DNA of 64,000 nt from positions 1,860,001 to 1,924,000 of the forward strand of contig NZ_CP050855.1 of the NCBI RefSeq assembly GCF_000821185.2, in the 5' to 3' direction. Each line of letters opens with the position of its first letter. Position 1 is the stretch's first letter. The position numbers and the translations under genes are program-made. The stretch is from Serratia symbiotica. Lineage in GTDB: Bacteria; Pseudomonadota; Gammaproteobacteria; Enterobacterales; Enterobacteriaceae. A model generated the notes under the pieces. It saw only the letters and a program-made list of their open reading frames with translations. It searched no databases and was not told the DNA's origin. Positions 1 to 10,024 of the stretch are shown here, one piece after another.

Positions 1-510
1 CCACATCAGTGCGCTGCTTTTTAACCAGATATTCACCAGCGATGCCAGCACGATGCCGATCAGTGCCATAAACAGCATGCTGCCAAAACCACTCAGGTCG
101 CGCTTGGTGGTGTATCCGTACAGGCTCATTGCGCCAAACATGCCAGCGGTGACCACAAAGGTACTGGCGATCGAGCTGTAGGTGTAGGCGATAAAGATGC
201 TCGACAACGTCAGCCCGGTCAGCACCGAGTAGAGCATAAACAACGAGGTAGCCAGTGCAGCGCTAAGACGATTGACCATGCCGGAAATCACAAACACCAG
301 TGCCAATTGCGCGATGATCAAGCCGAAGAAAGTGATCTGGCTAGAAAAGATAAAGTTGAGGATGGCGGGCGTTTGAGCCGCATACCAGGAGACGAACGCC
401 GTCAACAACAGGCCGCAGGTCATCCAGCCATAAACCTGCGCCATATAAGCCTGAATGCCACTGTTAGCACGTTCGACGATAGAACCATTAGAGCGTGGAT
501 ATCGATCCAT
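1..510 (-). CDS. ybhL: YbhL, Bax inhibitor-1 family membrane protein (3' part outside window)
   Basis: A reading frame without stops runs from an ATG at 510 off the left edge (170 codons visible). It begins MDRYPRSNGSIVERANSGIQ and then has at least five hydrophobic helices (for example CGLLLTAFVSWYAA and LIIAQLALVFVISGMV), as in the BAX inhibitor-1 / YccA family of inner-membrane proteins. In E. coli ybhL directly follows moaE in the same direction, as here. Its cellular role is poorly defined; members are linked to membrane stress and ion leak. The C-terminal helices lie outside the window. Confidence 0.85.
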   Translation of the reverse strand, partial: MDRYPRSNGSIVERANSGIQAYMAQVYGWMTCGLLLTAFVSWYAAQTPAILNFIFSSQITFFGLIIAQLALVFVISGMVNRLSAALATSLFMLYSVLTGLTLSSIFIAYTYSSIASTFVVTAGMFGAMSLYGYTTKRDLSGFGSMLFMALIGIVLASLVNIWLKSSALMW

Positions 511-679
511 GGCGATTACCTTTTGCATGTGGAATAAGATTTTAAATGTTTCTCTATACCCTATATTCCCAATGAATTTCACGTTGCCGCCATGAAAAGC
601 GTAGCGGGAAAACGGGTCTAGCCTGTAATAAGCCTACCACAGAAACTATGGCACGAAAGGGTGATTTTGTTTCCGCTGT

Positions 680-1141
680 TTAACCGCGCCGCCAAGATCC
701 CGCCGCCCGATGATCGCTGGCTCGCGCATCAACCCAGCGATCACCCTGGCTGGTGGTCTCACACTTCCAGAACGGCGCGCGGGTTTTTAGGTCGTCCATA
801 ATAAATGCGTTGGCGGCGAACGCCATGTTGCGGTGCGCGCTAGTCACGCCAACAAACACAATTTCATCACCGGGGAACAATACGCCAACACGATGGATCA
901 CCGTCACGCGTTGTAATGGCCAACGGCCCCGCGCTTGTGCCACGATCTCCGCCAACGCTTTTTCGCTCATGCCTGGGTAGTGCTCTAGCGCCAGTGCGCT
1001 GACATCCGCGCCCAGATTGTGGTTGCGCACTTTGCCGATGAAGGTCACTACCGCACCATCGTCATCGCGCTGCGCCAACCACTGATATTCATCACCAATG
1101 CTGAACGGGGCTTCACCAACGCGGATACGGGTATTCTCCAT
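680..1141 (-). CDS. moaE: Molybdopterin synthase large subunit MoaE
   Basis: MoaE and thiocarboxylated MoaD form molybdopterin synthase, which converts cyclic pyranopterin monophosphate into molybdopterin in the cytoplasm. The 153-residue product matches the family's usual length of about 150. It carries the conserved core HRVGVLFPGDEIVFVGV followed by SAHR and DDLKTRAPFWK, which holds the catalytic lysines. The start ATG lies 2 bp past the moaD stop, so the two are translationally coupled. The last dozen residues are Ala/Ser/Arg-rich and look less conserved than the rest. Confidence 0.95.
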   Translation of the reverse strand: MENTRIRVGEAPFSIGDEYQWLAQRDDDGAVVTFIGKVRNHNLGADVSALALEHYPGMSEKALAEIVAQARGRWPLQRVTVIHRVGVLFPGDEIVFVGVTSAHRNMAFAANAFIMDDLKTRAPFWKCETTSQGDRWVDARASDHRAAGSWRRG

Positions 1142-1143
1142 GC

Positions 1144-1389
1144 TTACCCCCCTGTTACCGGTGGAAAGAACGCCACCTCATCGCCAGCGCGCAATGGATG
1201 ATCTGCCGCCACCAACGATTGATTGACCGCCATCAACAGCTTGCCTGGCTCCAGCGCCAACGCCCAACGGTCACCGCGTGTGCACAACGCCTGACGCAGC
1301 GATTCCACCGTTGGATAGTGGGCTGGCAGCGCCAAAGCGCCAATGCCCACCAGTTCGCGCACCTGCGCAAAAAAAAGAATATCAATCAT
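1144..1389 (-). CDS. moaD: Molybdopterin synthase sulfur carrier subunit MoaD
   Basis: Small ubiquitin-like sulfur carrier of molybdopterin synthase. The 81-residue protein ends in PPVTGG; the C-terminal Gly-Gly is the site that is adenylated by MoeB and thiocarboxylated. It starts inside the end of moaC (4-bp overlap) and ends 2 bp before moaE, as expected in a compact moa operon. Length and terminal motif are normal. Confidence 0.95.
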   Translation of the reverse strand: MIDILFFAQVRELVGIGALALPAHYPTVESLRQALCTRGDRWALALEPGKLLMAVNQSLVAADHPLRAGDEVAFFPPVTGG

Positions 1390-1865
1390 GCATTCACCTT
1401 GAAATCACCGGACTGACCGCCGCTTTTTGCCAGCAGCCTCACTGGGCCGATAACCAGATCTTTTTGTACCGCTTTGCACATATCATAAATGGTCAGTGCC
1501 GCCACTGAGGCGGCAGTCAGCGCTTCCATCTCGACGCCAGTTTTGCCGCTCAGTCGGCAGCAGGTTTCAATGCGCACCCGATGGTATTGCGGTTGCGCCT
1601 CCAGGTGTACCTCAACCTTGCTCAGCAGCAGTGGATGGCACAGCGGGATCAACTCCCAGGTGCGTTTGGCCGCCTGAATACCAGCGATGCGCGCCGTGGC
1701 GAACACATCGCCCTTGTGATGGCTGCCGTCGATAATCATGGCCAACGTGGCGGGCAACATCTTGATAAAGGCTTCGGCGCGCGCCTCGCGTACCGTTTCC
1801 GCCTTGGTGGAAACATCAACCATACGGGCTTCGCCGGCAGCGTTAATGTGGGTTAGTTGTGTCAT
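1386..1865 (-). CDS. moaC: Cyclic pyranopterin monophosphate synthase MoaC
   Basis: MoaC acts with MoaA in the first step of molybdenum cofactor synthesis, converting the MoaA product into cyclic pyranopterin monophosphate. The 159-residue protein is full length and shows the family signatures [14 protein letters not shown] and [14 protein letters not shown]...DMCKA, which hold active-site residues. It sits between moaA (113-bp gap) and moaD (4-bp overlap). In E. coli moaB lies between moaA and moaC; here the gap is far too short to hold it. Confidence 0.95.
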   Translation of the reverse strand: MTQLTHINAAGEARMVDVSTKAETVREARAEAFIKMLPATLAMIIDGSHHKGDVFATARIAGIQAAKRTWELIPLCHPLLLSKVEVHLEAQPQYHRVRIETCCRLSGKTGVEMEALTAASVAALTIYDMCKAVQKDLVIGPVRLLAKSGGQSGDFKVNA

Positions 1866-1978
1866 CTTTTATTGCTTCTTCAAATGAAATGTGGCTGGAT
1901 GTGGTGCATCGGCGATGGTTCTAGTGGCCCCAGTCTCTCGGGTCTGCGGTAGTGCTACGGTCAATGACGCGACATAAC

Positions 1979-2962
1979 CTAACCCCCGATAAATGACAGG
2001 TTCTGTGTTATACCACTGTTGCCTTGATGCAGGAAATGGCTCTGCTTTTTGCTCAGTAGACTGCGCACGATACGATCCTTCAATGCAGCAAGTTGGTCAT
2101 CATCCGCCAGCAGATCGCGCAAGGGGATGCCCTGCTCGCCGAACAGGCATAGGTGCAAATTGCCAACAGCGGAGACCCGTAACCGATTGCAACTGGCACA
2201 AAAGTCTTTTTCATAGGGCATGATCAACCCGACTTCCCCCTGATAGTCCGCATGGCTGAACACCTGCGCCGGGCCATCGCTGCGGCCACGCGGCTGACGC
2301 CGCCAACCCAGCCGCTCCAGTTGCAGGCGAATCACTTCACCGGATAGATGGCATTGGTGGAACAGAGTGCCACCTTGGCCCGTTTCCATCAGTTCGATAA
2401 AACGCAGTTGGATTGGACGGGGCTTAATCCAATGCAAAAAGGCACCAAGCTGCTGATGGTTAACATCACGCATCAGCACTGTGTTGACTTTAACCTTCTT
2501 GAACCCGGCGCTGAAAGCGGCATCAATGCCATCCATCACCTGGCGGAGCTTGTCTTGACCGGTAATGAGGTGAAACTGGCGGGCATCAAGGCTGTCGATA
2601 CTGACATTGATCGCCGTCAGGCCGGCGTCGCGCCAACTGGCAGCATCGCGCGCCATACGGTAGCCATTGGTGGTGACCGCCAGTGTGCGGATCGCCGGGT
2701 TTTCACGCACTGCGGCAATAATCTCGGTAAAATCGCGGCGTAGTGACGGTTCACCACCGGTCAAACGCACCTTTTCGGTGCCGAGTTCTGCAAACGCGCG
2801 GCTGACGCGCCGGCTTTCATCCGGCGATAAAAAAGATTTAGGGCGGGCGGTAGGTGTGTAACCGCCGGGCAAACAGTAGGTACAACGGAAATTGCACACG
2901 TCGGTGATCGATAAACGCAAATAGTAAAACTTACGCTCATAAGCATCTGTGAGTTGCGGCAC
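1979..2962 (-). CDS. moaA: GTP 3',8-cyclase MoaA (radical SAM)
   Basis: MoaA is a radical S-adenosylmethionine enzyme that rearranges GTP in the first committed step of Moco synthesis. The N-terminal [4Fe-4S] motif CNFRCTYC is present, as are the C-terminal cluster cysteines in CASCNRLRV...LHLC and the Gly-Gly tail. The frame is open back to 3031, but homology to E. coli begins at [11 protein letters not shown] therefore place the start at the GTG at 2962, with an AGGAAAGG ribosome site at about 2971-2978; the GTG at 2968 is the alternative. This gives 327 residues, against 329 in E. coli. A probable Moco riboswitch lies upstream. Confidence 0.93.
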   Translation of the reverse strand: MPQLTDAYERKFYYLRLSITDVCNFRCTYCLPGGYTPTARPKSFLSPDESRRVSRAFAELGTEKVRLTGGEPSLRRDFTEIIAAVRENPAIRTLAVTTNGYRMARDAASWRDAGLTAINVSIDSLDARQFHLITGQDKLRQVMDGIDAAFSAGFKKVKVNTVLMRDVNHQQLGAFLHWIKPRPIQLRFIELMETGQGGTLFHQCHLSGEVIRLQLERLGWRRQPRGRSDGPAQVFSHADYQGEVGLIMPYEKDFCASCNRLRVSAVGNLHLCLFGEQGIPLRDLLADDDQLAALKDRIVRSLLSKKQSHFLHQGNSGITQNLSFIGG

Positions 2963-2971
2963 TATCACACC

Positions 2972-3095
2972 TTTCCTAAGTCGGGAGATACGAGCGTTTC
3001 CACTCTGCACCCTGGTGGCTCCCTTCGCCACGGCCCAAGCGCCATATTGTCTTGAAAGAACAGCGTAGGATCAAAGGCCAGGAGTTTTGATTGCA
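2972..3095 (-). promoter_or_regulatory. Probable Moco (molybdenum cofactor) riboswitch leader of moaA
   Basis: The moaA leader, read on the minus strand, is rich in complementary G/C segments: a CTCCTGG start, GGGAGCCACC, and the stem-loop GAGTGGAAACGCTC, followed by TCTCCCG and then the moaA ribosome site. This arrangement resembles the Moco RNA motif known upstream of moaA in gammaproteobacteria, where cofactor binding lowers expression. The short open frame across it (2976-3185) is not a convincing gene. Boundaries are approximate, since I identified it by eye and not with a covariance model. Confidence 0.65.
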
Positions 3096-3318
3096 ATCGT
3101 CGCTGTCTGCGCGAGCGGAATGAAACCGAGATTCTCGGCAGAAGTCTAGCGCTAAACAGCGGTGATAGCCAATGTCACTATACAATTGTCTCTACAGCGT
3201 TTTTACATGGGGTAGATCTTGCCAAGCCTGAATAAACGCCAATTGTACAGACGAATTGACCCTCACCACGCAGATAGGCTAGGGTATGCGGGCCGTCAGC
3301 GCCTTTGTAAGGAAATTT

Positions 3319-4236
3319 ATGCGAAATCGAACCCTGGCTGATCTTGATCGGGTGGTAGCATTAGGCGGTGGTCATGGCCTTGGTCGCCTGATGTCTGCCC
3401 TGTCGTCTTTGGGCTCCCGCCTAACCGGCATCGTCACCACCACTGATAATGGCGGTTCCACTGGCCGCATACGCCGCTCAGAAGGCGGTATTGCCTGGGG
3501 CGATACCCGCAACTGCCTAAACCAGTTGATTGCCGAACCCAGCGTAGCCTCGGCGATGTTCGAGTACCGCTTCAGCGGTAACGGTGAACTCTCTGGTCAC
3601 AACCTCGGCAACCTGATGCTGAAAGCGCTGGATCACCTCAGTGTACGCCCGCTGGAGGCGATCAATCTGGTACGCAGCCTGCTGAAAGTGGACGCCACCT
3701 TGATCCCAATGTCCGAGCAGCCGGTTGATCTGGTGGCGTATGACCACGAAGGCAACCACGTCTACGGCGAGGTGAATGTCGATCAGTTAATCAACATGCC
3801 ACGGGAATTGATGCTGTCAGCGCAGGTCACGGCCACGCGTGAAGCCCTGGAGGTCATTGCCCAAGCCGATGTGATCCTGATTGGGCCAGGCAGTTTCTTG
3901 ACCAGCCTGATGCCGTTGTTATTGTTGGATGACCTCACCCAAGCCCTGCGCCGCAGCAGCGCCAATATGATTTATATCGACAACTTGGGCCGCGAGTTGA
4001 GCGTTGCCGCCGCGTCGCTACCGCTGAAAGACAAGCTGGTACTGATGGAGGAAAAAATTGGCCGCCAAATGATCGATGCGCTGATCGTCGGCCCCGGCGT
4101 TGACACTCGTCAGATACGGGAGCGGGTGGTGATTCAGCAACCGTTGGAGGCCAGCGACATCCCACATCGTCATGATCGCCAACTGTTGCGTCAGGCGTTG
4201 GATCAAGCATTGGTAGGGCTAGCCGCCCGCGTCTGA
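3319..4236 (+). CDS. ybhK: YvcK/YbhK family protein (CofD-like fold)
   Basis: YvcK-family proteins bind UDP-sugars and are linked to cell-shape and carbon-metabolism control in other bacteria; the E. coli role (YbhK) is unsettled. The protein shows the family's [13 protein letters not shown] start, [13 protein letters not shown] and [13 protein letters not shown], and is normal in length (305 residues against 302). The frame is open from 3286, but homology and the AGGAAA site place the start at the ATG at 3319. It is divergent from moaA, and its last 18 bp overlap the convergent VF530-type gene. Confidence 0.9.
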   Translation: MRNRTLADLDRVVALGGGHGLGRLMSALSSLGSRLTGIVTTTDNGGSTGRIRRSEGGIAWGDTRNCLNQLIAEPSVASAMFEYRFSGNGELSGHNLGNLMLKALDHLSVRPLEAINLVRSLLKVDATLIPMSEQPVDLVAYDHEGNHVYGEVNVDQLINMPRELMLSAQVTATREALEVIAQADVILIGPGSFLTSLMPLLLLDDLTQALRRSSANMIYIDNLGRELSVAAASLPLKDKLVLMEEKIGRQMIDALIVGPGVDTRQIRERVVIQQPLEASDIPHRHDRQLLRQALDQALVGLAARV

Positions 4237-4497
4237 TGTGCCGTCGCGCCCACGCAGCCAGGGGTTGTCGCTAGAGGCCCGACTGAGCATATCGATATAA
4301 AGATCTTCCACTTGCTGGCGCGCCCAGGGGGTACGGCGCAGAAACTTCAGGCTGGATTTGATGCTCGGATCGCTTCTGAAGCAATTGATGCGAATGCGCT
4401 CAGCCAGCCCTGGCCAGCCATAGCTTTCCACCAGTTTGTTCAACAGTTGTTCCAGCGTAACGCCATGCAACGGATCTTTGGACAGATGTGGGGTCAT
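4219..4497 (-). CDS. VF530 family (DUF2132) small protein
   Basis: This 92-residue protein has the hallmark [17 protein letters not shown]...YGW...[27 protein letters not shown]. The motif defines the VF530/DUF2132 family, known as a small DNA-binding domain from a Vibrio fischeri structure. Its role is unknown. It is convergent with yvcK and overlaps it by 18 bp, and lies 107 bp downstream of uvrB in the same direction. The last 15 residues are variable and coincide with the overlap. Confidence 0.85.
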   Translation of the reverse strand: MTPHLSKDPLHGVTLEQLLNKLVESYGWPGLAERIRINCFRSDPSIKSSLKFLRRTPWARQQVEDLYIDMLSRASSDNPWLRGRDGTSDAGG

Positions 4498-4604
4498 GGT
4501 CGATGCTCGTCGTCGTCAAATAAGCCGCACACCTTACATCAACTTTGCTGGGTGCGATAAGAAATTTCGTTACCCGTACAAAGGCAACCGCTGCCGCATC
4601 GCTG

Positions 4605-6620
4605 TCACGAACGGGCGATAAATTGCTCGCGCAGGTGGTGGATTTCGTCGCGCAGTGCGCCGGCCTGCTCGAACTCCAGGTTTTGCGCATGGCTGTACAT
4701 CTGCGCTTCCAGCTCACGGATTTTGTGCTCCAGCGCTGCTGGCGTAAGACTTTGGTACTGAGCGGCGTTTTCGCTGGCCTGGCTTTTACCTTTACCCTTG
4801 TGACGCTTGCCCGGCTGCTGGCCCAGTTGCAGGATATCGCCAATCTTCTTGTTCAGCCCCTGTGGCACAATGCCGTTTTCTGCGTTGTACGCCTGCTGCT
4901 TAATACGCCGCCGCTCGGTTTCACCGATCGCTTTGGCCATCGAGTCAGTGATGCGGTCACCGTACAGGATCGCTTTACCATTGAGGTTACGCGCCGCACG
5001 GCCGATAGTCTGGATCAATGAGCGTTCAGAGCGCAGGAAGCCTTCTTTGTCTGCGTCCAAAATTGCCACCAGAGACACTTCAGGCATGTCCAGCCCCTCA
5101 CGCAACAGGTTGATGCCCACCAGCACGTCAAATTCACCCAGGCGCAGGTCACGAATGATTTCAACGCGTTCCACGGTATCGATATCTGAGTGCAGGTAGC
5201 GCACGCGTTCACCGTGTTCCTCCAGGTAGTCGGTCAGGTCTTCTGCCATGCGCTTGGTCAACGTGGTTACCAGCACACGCTCGTTGAGCGCTACCCGTTT
5301 GCGGATCTCCGAGAGTAAATCATCCACTTGGGTGGTAACCGGGCGCACTTCCACTTCCGGATCCAGCAGCCCGGTGGGGCGCACCACCTGATCGATAAGA
5401 TCACCACCGGATTTCTCCAGCTCATATTTACCCGGCGTGGCGGATACATACAGGGTCTGCGGTGCCAGCGCCTCAAACTCTTCAAAGCGCAGCGGGCGGT
5501 TATCCAGCGCCGACGGCAACCGGAAACCGTACTCCACCAGGGTTTCCTTGCGCGAACGATCCCCTTTGAACATGCCACCAATCTGCGGGATAGTGACGTG
5601 AGATTCATCCACCACCAACAGGCCGTCTGTTGGCAGGTAGTCAAACAGCGTCGGCGGCGGCGCACCTGCACTGCGCCCGGACAGGTAGCGCGAATAGTTT
5701 TCAATGCCTGAGCAGTAACCCAGTTCATTCATCATTTCCAGATCAAACTGAGTACGTTGGCTTAAGCGCTGTTCTTCCAGCAGCTTGTTGTTAGCCAACA
5801 GCACTTGGCGACGCTCGGCCAATTCGGCTTTGATTTCCTCCATCGCCTGGAGTATCCGCGTGCGCGGCGTTACATAGTGTGACTTGGGGTAAATAGTAAA
5901 ACGCGGCACCACCTGTTCGATCTGCCCGGTGAGCGGATCAAACAGCGACAACCGTTCCACCTCATCGTCGAACAACTCAACGCGCAGCGCCAGATCGTCC
6001 GACTCTGCTGGAAAGATGTCAATCACCTCGCCGCGCACGCGGAAGGTGGCGCGTTGGAAAGCCTGATCGTTACGGCTGTACTGCAATTCCGCCAGCCGAC
6101 GTAAGATGGCGCGCTGATCGATGATCATACCTTGGTTCAGGTGCAGCATCATCTTTAGGTACAGATCTGGATCGCCCAGGCCGTAGATCGCCGAGACGGA
6201 AGCCACCACCACCACGTCACGGCGTTCAAGTAACGCCTTAGTGGCGGAAAGCCGCATTTGTTCGATGTGTTCGTTCACCGAGGCATCTTTTTCGATAAAG
6301 GTATCGGAACTGGGTACGTAAGCTTCTGGCTGGTAGTAGTCGTAGTAAGAAACAAAATACTCCACCGCATTTTCAGGAAAGAACCCTTTCATCTCACCGT
6401 ATAACTGCGCTGCCAGCGTCTTGTTGGGTGCCAGCACCATGGTGGGTCGATTAAGATCGGCGATCACATTAGCGATAGTAAAGGTTTTGCCTGAACCAGT
6501 GACCCCCAACAGCGTCTGGTGAGCCAGGCCATCTTCCAGCCCCGCTTCCAGTTTACGGATTGCCTCCGGTTGATCGCCAGCCGGTTTGAAATCCGCATGA
6601 AGTTTGAAAATTTTACTCAT
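4605..6620 (-). CDS. uvrB: Excinuclease ABC subunit UvrB
   Basis: UvrB is the damage-verifying helicase-like subunit of nucleotide excision repair; it loads with UvrA and recruits UvrC. At 671 residues (E. coli 673) it is full length. It has the Walker A motif GVTGSGKT near residue 40, the beta-hairpin [12 protein letters not shown] near 93, the DESH box near 340, SATPG in the helicase core, and a C-terminal UVR domain with [14 protein letters not shown] LexA box at 6736-6751 indicates SOS control, and DnaA-type boxes lie further upstream. Confidence 0.97.
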   Translation of the reverse strand: MSKIFKLHADFKPAGDQPEAIRKLEAGLEDGLAHQTLLGVTGSGKTFTIANVIADLNRPTMVLAPNKTLAAQLYGEMKGFFPENAVEYFVSYYDYYQPEAYVPSSDTFIEKDASVNEHIEQMRLSATKALLERRDVVVVASVSAIYGLGDPDLYLKMMLHLNQGMIIDQRAILRRLAELQYSRNDQAFQRATFRVRGEVIDIFPAESDDLALRVELFDDEVERLSLFDPLTGQIEQVVPRFTIYPKSHYVTPRTRILQAMEEIKAELAERRQVLLANNKLLEEQRLSQRTQFDLEMMNELGYCSGIENYSRYLSGRSAGAPPPTLFDYLPTDGLLVVDESHVTIPQIGGMFKGDRSRKETLVEYGFRLPSALDNRPLRFEEFEALAPQTLYVSATPGKYELEKSGGDLIDQVVRPTGLLDPEVEVRPVTTQVDDLLSEIRKRVALNERVLVTTLTKRMAEDLTDYLEEHGERVRYLHSDIDTVERVEIIRDLRLGEFDVLVGINLLREGLDMPEVSLVAILDADKEGFLRSERSLIQTIGRAARNLNGKAILYGDRITDSMAKAIGETERRRIKQQAYNAENGIVPQGLNKKIGDILQLGQQPGKRHKGKGKSQASENAAQYQSLTPAALEHKIRELEAQMYSHAQNLEFEQAGALRDEIHHLREQFIARS

Positions 6621-6735
6621 TGCTTCGGCTGCCTTGTGGAGATATACGCGGACAAATGATCGTCGGGGGAGGTGCCGAGTGACCCACCCTGTTGAGTATG
6701 GAAAGCGGCGGTAATTTACGCCAGTGCTTATGTGA

Positions 6736-6751
6736 CTGGGTATAAAACCAG
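6736..6751 (-). promoter_or_regulatory. LexA (SOS) box upstream of uvrB
   Basis: The 16-mer fits the LexA consensus CTG-N10-CAG exactly. Read towards uvrB it is CTGGTTTTATACCCAG, very close to the known E. coli uvrB SOS box. It lies 116 bp upstream of the uvrB start codon. Confidence 0.85.
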
Positions 6752-6848
6752 ACTCGAGCGGAAGTTGCCACTTTAGCGTGCATTAGCCCGGAGTGGCTAC
6801 CCTTCTTAGCGTGATCCTGCCATAACATTTTTGGTATCAGTGATAGAT

Positions 6849-6857
6849 TTATCCACA
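6849..6857 (+). promoter_or_regulatory. Perfect DnaA box (TTATCCACA) in uvrB upstream region
   Basis: TTATCCACA is the high-affinity E. coli DnaA box. It lies about 230 bp upstream of uvrB. E. coli uvrB is also reported to have a DnaA-binding site in its upstream region, so this may be conserved regulation and not chance. Confidence 0.5.
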
Positions 6858-7054
6858 GAATTTATCTCAAATTACCCTATTTATAGTTCTGGGGTATAAC
6901 ACGTACATAAAAATCCGATCAATAGTCAGTGGCTTGATTTTAAATAACAAGTTGATATATAACAACTTAATTAAAAAGCCGAGAATGGCGGCAAAGCGTA
7001 TAAACCCGCGTCCCCTCTCGCTTTACGCCGCTTTTCTAAACCTAATACACATGG

Positions 7055-7077
7055 TTGTCCACAGGAATAGTGGATAA
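7055..7077. promoter_or_regulatory. Inverted pair of near-consensus DnaA boxes
   Basis: TTGTCCACA (7055-7063) and AGTGGATAA (7069-7077, reverse complement TTATCCACT) face each other 5 bp apart. Each is one mismatch from the consensus. With the perfect box at 6849 this makes three sites in about 230 bp. Confidence 0.4.
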
Positions 7078-7454
7078 CTCTTATCATCCCGCCCATGACG
7101 GGAGTTGCAGAAATATTATTTTTCACTTTTCCGAACAGCTAAACGACCTTTTTAGTTATTTTTTATAAAAATATCCTTTTTTTTATGCCAATTAATGCTA
7201 AAAATCCTATTTTGAAGTCATTTCAAGCCCTGTCCGGCAGGTTGCAAGCAGCCAAATCGTTTGCCTAATAACGATGCGTACAACTTGGGAAGTGTGCAGG
7301 CCGTGTCCGCGTTAACGTTTCCCGCCCTATTGCCCCCAACATCCAGCGGACATCAGCAGCGCGCTAGGATATATCCCCCCTGGGAACCCCATTGAACCAT
7401 TGAGCAATGCTACTCTGGCAATTCAATGAGGAAACCCAAGCTGCCCCAGCAGGA

Positions 7455-8129
7455 TTACAACTGGCTGATATCTAAATACGGCCCCAGAGTCTGGCGCTCA
7501 ACATCAGGCAAATGGGGGATCTCGCCCAGCAACGGCGCTGACAGCATACGGCACAACGTTGCCAGGTATTCCTCATGCCGTTTGCCGGGCACAATGACAT
7601 CGTTGGCGATCCAGCCAACCAACGGCAAACCCGCTTGCCAAATCGCCTGCGCACTCAGCAACGCGTGGTTGATGCAACCCAACTTGACACCCACCACCAA
7701 AATCACGGGCAGTTGTTCCCTACGTACCCAGTCAGCGAAAGTGTATTGCAGCGACAACGGCGTGAACCATCCCCCCGCGCCTTCAACCAGCAGCCAGTTG
7801 GCTCGCAGTTCCAGATGGCGTAAACCAGCGGAAAGCCGCGCCAGTTCGATTGGCCGACCTTCAGCGGCGCTGATGATATGTGGCGAGGTTGGTTCGGTAA
7901 AAACGTAAGGATTCACTTCGTCGTAGCTTAGTGCCACGCTGCTGTTGGCCTGTAACGCCAGCGCATCACCATTGCGCCATCCCTCGGCGGTCATTGCACT
8001 GCCAGAGGCCACCGGCTTGTAGCCAGCACTGCGGTAACCCGCCCGGTTAGCCGCTTGTAGCAGCGCACGACTGGCCACGGTTTTGCCCACTTCGGTGTCG
8101 GTGCCGGTGACGAAGTAACGTTTAATCAC
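7455..8129 (-). CDS. bioD: Dethiobiotin synthetase BioD
   Basis: BioD closes the ureido ring of dethiobiotin using ATP and CO2, the penultimate biotin step. The 224-residue product has the P-loop GTDTEVGKTV near residue 8, VEGAGGWFTPL and the adenine-site region VGWIANDV. It is the last gene of bioBFCD and overlaps the end of bioC by 8 bp. Length is normal (E. coli 225). Confidence 0.96.
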   Translation of the reverse strand: MIKRYFVTGTDTEVGKTVASRALLQAANRAGYRSAGYKPVASGSAMTAEGWRNGDALALQANSSVALSYDEVNPYVFTEPTSPHIISAAEGRPIELARLSAGLRHLELRANWLLVEGAGGWFTPLSLQYTFADWVRREQLPVILVVGVKLGCINHALLSAQAIWQAGLPLVGWIANDVIVPGKRHEEYLATLCRMLSAPLLGEIPHLPDVERQTLGPYLDISQL

Positions 8130-8889
8130 GGTAAATCACACCATATATGAGATGATAACTAAGCGGGAATTGCCCCTGAAGGCGCGGATAGGCCGCTTGC
8201 AATGCGGCAAACTGTCGGCGTGACATCAGCCCGCTTTCGCGCCCTTGATGCAAGTGCGTCGCACCGATGCCCTTCAGTGAGCGCATCAGTGCCATCACAT
8301 CCGGGTAGTTCAGGGTTCGCCATTGCGCCTCAAGACAGTGGCGGTAGCCCGCACAGGCAGCATCAATAGCCGCCAGCGGCAGAAAATCGTTCACATGACG
8401 CTCGCCATCTACCTGCTGCCAAGCATCGCCCAATTCATGCAGCGAACCCTGCGCCAGCGTGGAAAACAGGATCGCGCCACCAGGACGCGTTACCCGATAC
8501 AGTTCTGTCAGTGCCACCGACAGATCGCTGCACCACTGCACCACCAGGCTACTGAAGCAAATGTCCATCACCGCAGAAGGTAAAGGCACTTGCTCAATAT
8601 CCGCCAACAAATAGTGATCCGCCGCCTGCTGCTGGCGGGCAAACGCCAGCATGCCCGGTGCCAGATCGAGCGCGGTGACCTGCTTCCCCAGCGCACGCCA
8701 ACGGCGGCTGAAATAGCCGGTGCCGCAACCAGCATCCAGCAGTTGCACGCCCGGCAGATCTTTCCCCATCCCCAGCAAACGCTCACCGACTTCACGCTGC
8801 ACCGTCGCCAGCGCATCATAGCTGCCAGCCGCCCGACTGAAGGCCGATGCCACTGCCTGCTTGTTCACCCACTTAAACGTTGACGCCAT
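8122..8889 (-). CDS. bioC: Malonyl-ACP O-methyltransferase BioC
   Basis: BioC methylates malonyl-ACP to disguise it as a fatty-acid synthase primer, starting pimelate synthesis for biotin. The SAM-binding motif [12 protein letters not shown] is near residue 52, and the family block [16 protein letters not shown] is present. The frame opens at 8913, but homology begins at [14 protein letters not shown], so the start is placed at 8889, giving 255 residues (E. coli 251). It overlaps the end of bioF by 17 bp and bioD by 8 bp. Confidence 0.94.
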   Translation of the reverse strand: MASTFKWVNKQAVASAFSRAAGSYDALATVQREVGERLLGMGKDLPGVQLLDAGCGTGYFSRRWRALGKQVTALDLAPGMLAFARQQQAADHYLLADIEQVPLPSAVMDICFSSLVVQWCSDLSVALTELYRVTRPGGAILFSTLAQGSLHELGDAWQQVDGERHVNDFLPLAAIDAACAGYRHCLEAQWRTLNYPDVMALMRSLKGIGATHLHQGRESGLMSRRQFAALQAAYPRLQGQFPLSYHLIYGVIYRD

Positions 8890-10024
8890 GCAAGACCTCC
8901 AGTAGGCGATCAATATCCTGTGGCTGGTGGGCGGCGGTCAGGGTGATGCGCAAACGTGCGCCACCCGGTTGCACCGTGGGCGGGCGGATGGCGTTCACCC
9001 ACAGGCCATGCTCACGCAAATGCTGCGCCAGATCGAGGGTGCGCTGATTATCACCCACCCACAGCGGCTGGATGGCGGTATCGGACGCTGTCAGCGCCAA
9101 CGACAACTGAGCCGCCCCTTGGCGAAAGCGCCGGATGTTGTCCTGCAACCGGGCGCGCAATGCGTCGCCCTGCTGAATGCGCCGTAGCGCCGCCCGCAGT
9201 GCGCAGGCCTGCGCTGGCGGCATCGCGGTGCTGTAAATCAGGTGGCGGGCGAACTGTAGCAGGTATTCTGCGGTGGGTTCGTCGCACAACACGGCCGCGC
9301 CACTGATACCAAACGCCTTGCCAAAGGTCACCACTAATAGTTCTGGCCGCACCCCCTGCTGCCAGCAACTGCCGCGTCCCTGCTCGCCGCACACGCCAAT
9401 GCCGTGCGCATCATCCACCATTAGCCAGGCCCCTGCCGCACGGGTCAGACTATGTAGCGCCGCCAGCGGTGCGCGATCGCCGTCCATGCTGAACACCCCT
9501 TCAGTCACCGCCAACCGCTGCCCTACACAGGGTTTTGCCAACAGATTAGCCAGCGACTGCGGGTGGTTATGACGAAAACGGCGCAACGGCGCTGGCGACT
9601 GGCTGGCCGCTTCCAGCAGCGAAGCGTGGCTGAGACGATCGGCCAGAATGCGATCGCCCGCCTGCATCAATGCCGCCAGCAGCGCCTGATTAGCGGCATA
9701 GCCGGAAATAAACAGCAACGCACGCGGAGAGCCGAGCCACTCCGCCAACTGCTGTTCCAACGCCTGATGCGCGGTGCAAAAGCCGGTGACGTGGCCGGAG
9801 CCACCGCTGCCCACACCATACTGTCGCGCTCCCTGCTGCCAGGCGGCGATCACCTGTGCATCCTGGCTCAGGCCCAAATAGTCGTTGCTGGAAAAATTCA
9901 AATAATGTTCACCGCCAAGCTGAATTTGGCGAGCATTACCGCCTCGATTCACCTGCCGCTGGCGGTAAGTCGCGCTTTGCCGTCGCTCATCCAGTGCTTG
10001 CGTGATGCGTTGTTGCCAGCTCAT
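8873..10024 (-). CDS. bioF: 8-amino-7-oxononanoate synthase BioF
   Basis: This PLP enzyme condenses pimeloyl-ACP with alanine. The 383-residue protein shows [30 protein letters not shown] and the PLP-lysine region [12 protein letters not shown]. The ATG at 10024 overlaps the bioB stop in a TGATG junction, which fits translational coupling better than the GTG one codon upstream. Length is normal for the family. Confidence 0.96.
   Translation of the reverse strand: MSWQQRITQALDERRQSATYRQRQVNRGGNARQIQLGGEHYLNFSSNDYLGLSQDAQVIAAWQQGARQYGVGSGGSGHVTGFCTAHQALEQQLAEWLGSPRALLFISGYAANQALLAALMQAGDRILADRLSHASLLEAASQSPAPLRRFRHNHPQSLANLLAKPCVGQRLAVTEGVFSMDGDRAPLAALHSLTRAAGAWLMVDDAHGIGVCGEQGRGSCWQQGVRPELLVVTFGKAFGISGAAVLCDEPTAEYLLQFARHLIYSTAMPPAQACALRAALRRIQQGDALRARLQDNIRRFRQGAAQLSLALTASDTAIQPLWVGDNQRTLDLAQHLREHGLWVNAIRPPTVQPGGARLRITLTAAHQPQDIDRLLEVLHGVNV

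Larger units (their letters stand above)
6621..7454. other. Long uvrB-bioD intergenic region without a gene
   Basis: No protein gene is credible in this 834-bp interval; the frame opening at 7426 is antisense to bioD. The part nearest uvrB holds the LexA box and DnaA-type boxes. Around 6976-7035 an imperfect inverted repeat pairs an AAAAGC..GGCGGCAAAGCG arm with CGCTTTACGCCGCTTTT, enough for a structured RNA or terminator, but I cannot identify a known one. The rest (7100-7430) is AT-rich at first and holds nothing I recognise. Confidence 0.5.

Noticed and set aside
2976..3185. 69-codon frame upstream of moaA
   Set aside because: It overlies the structured moaA leader and has no protein-like conservation; the RNA explanation fits better.
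7426..7908. 160-codon frame on the plus strand at the bioD end
   Set aside because: Most of it is antisense to bioD, a gene with full homology; the product shows no family features.
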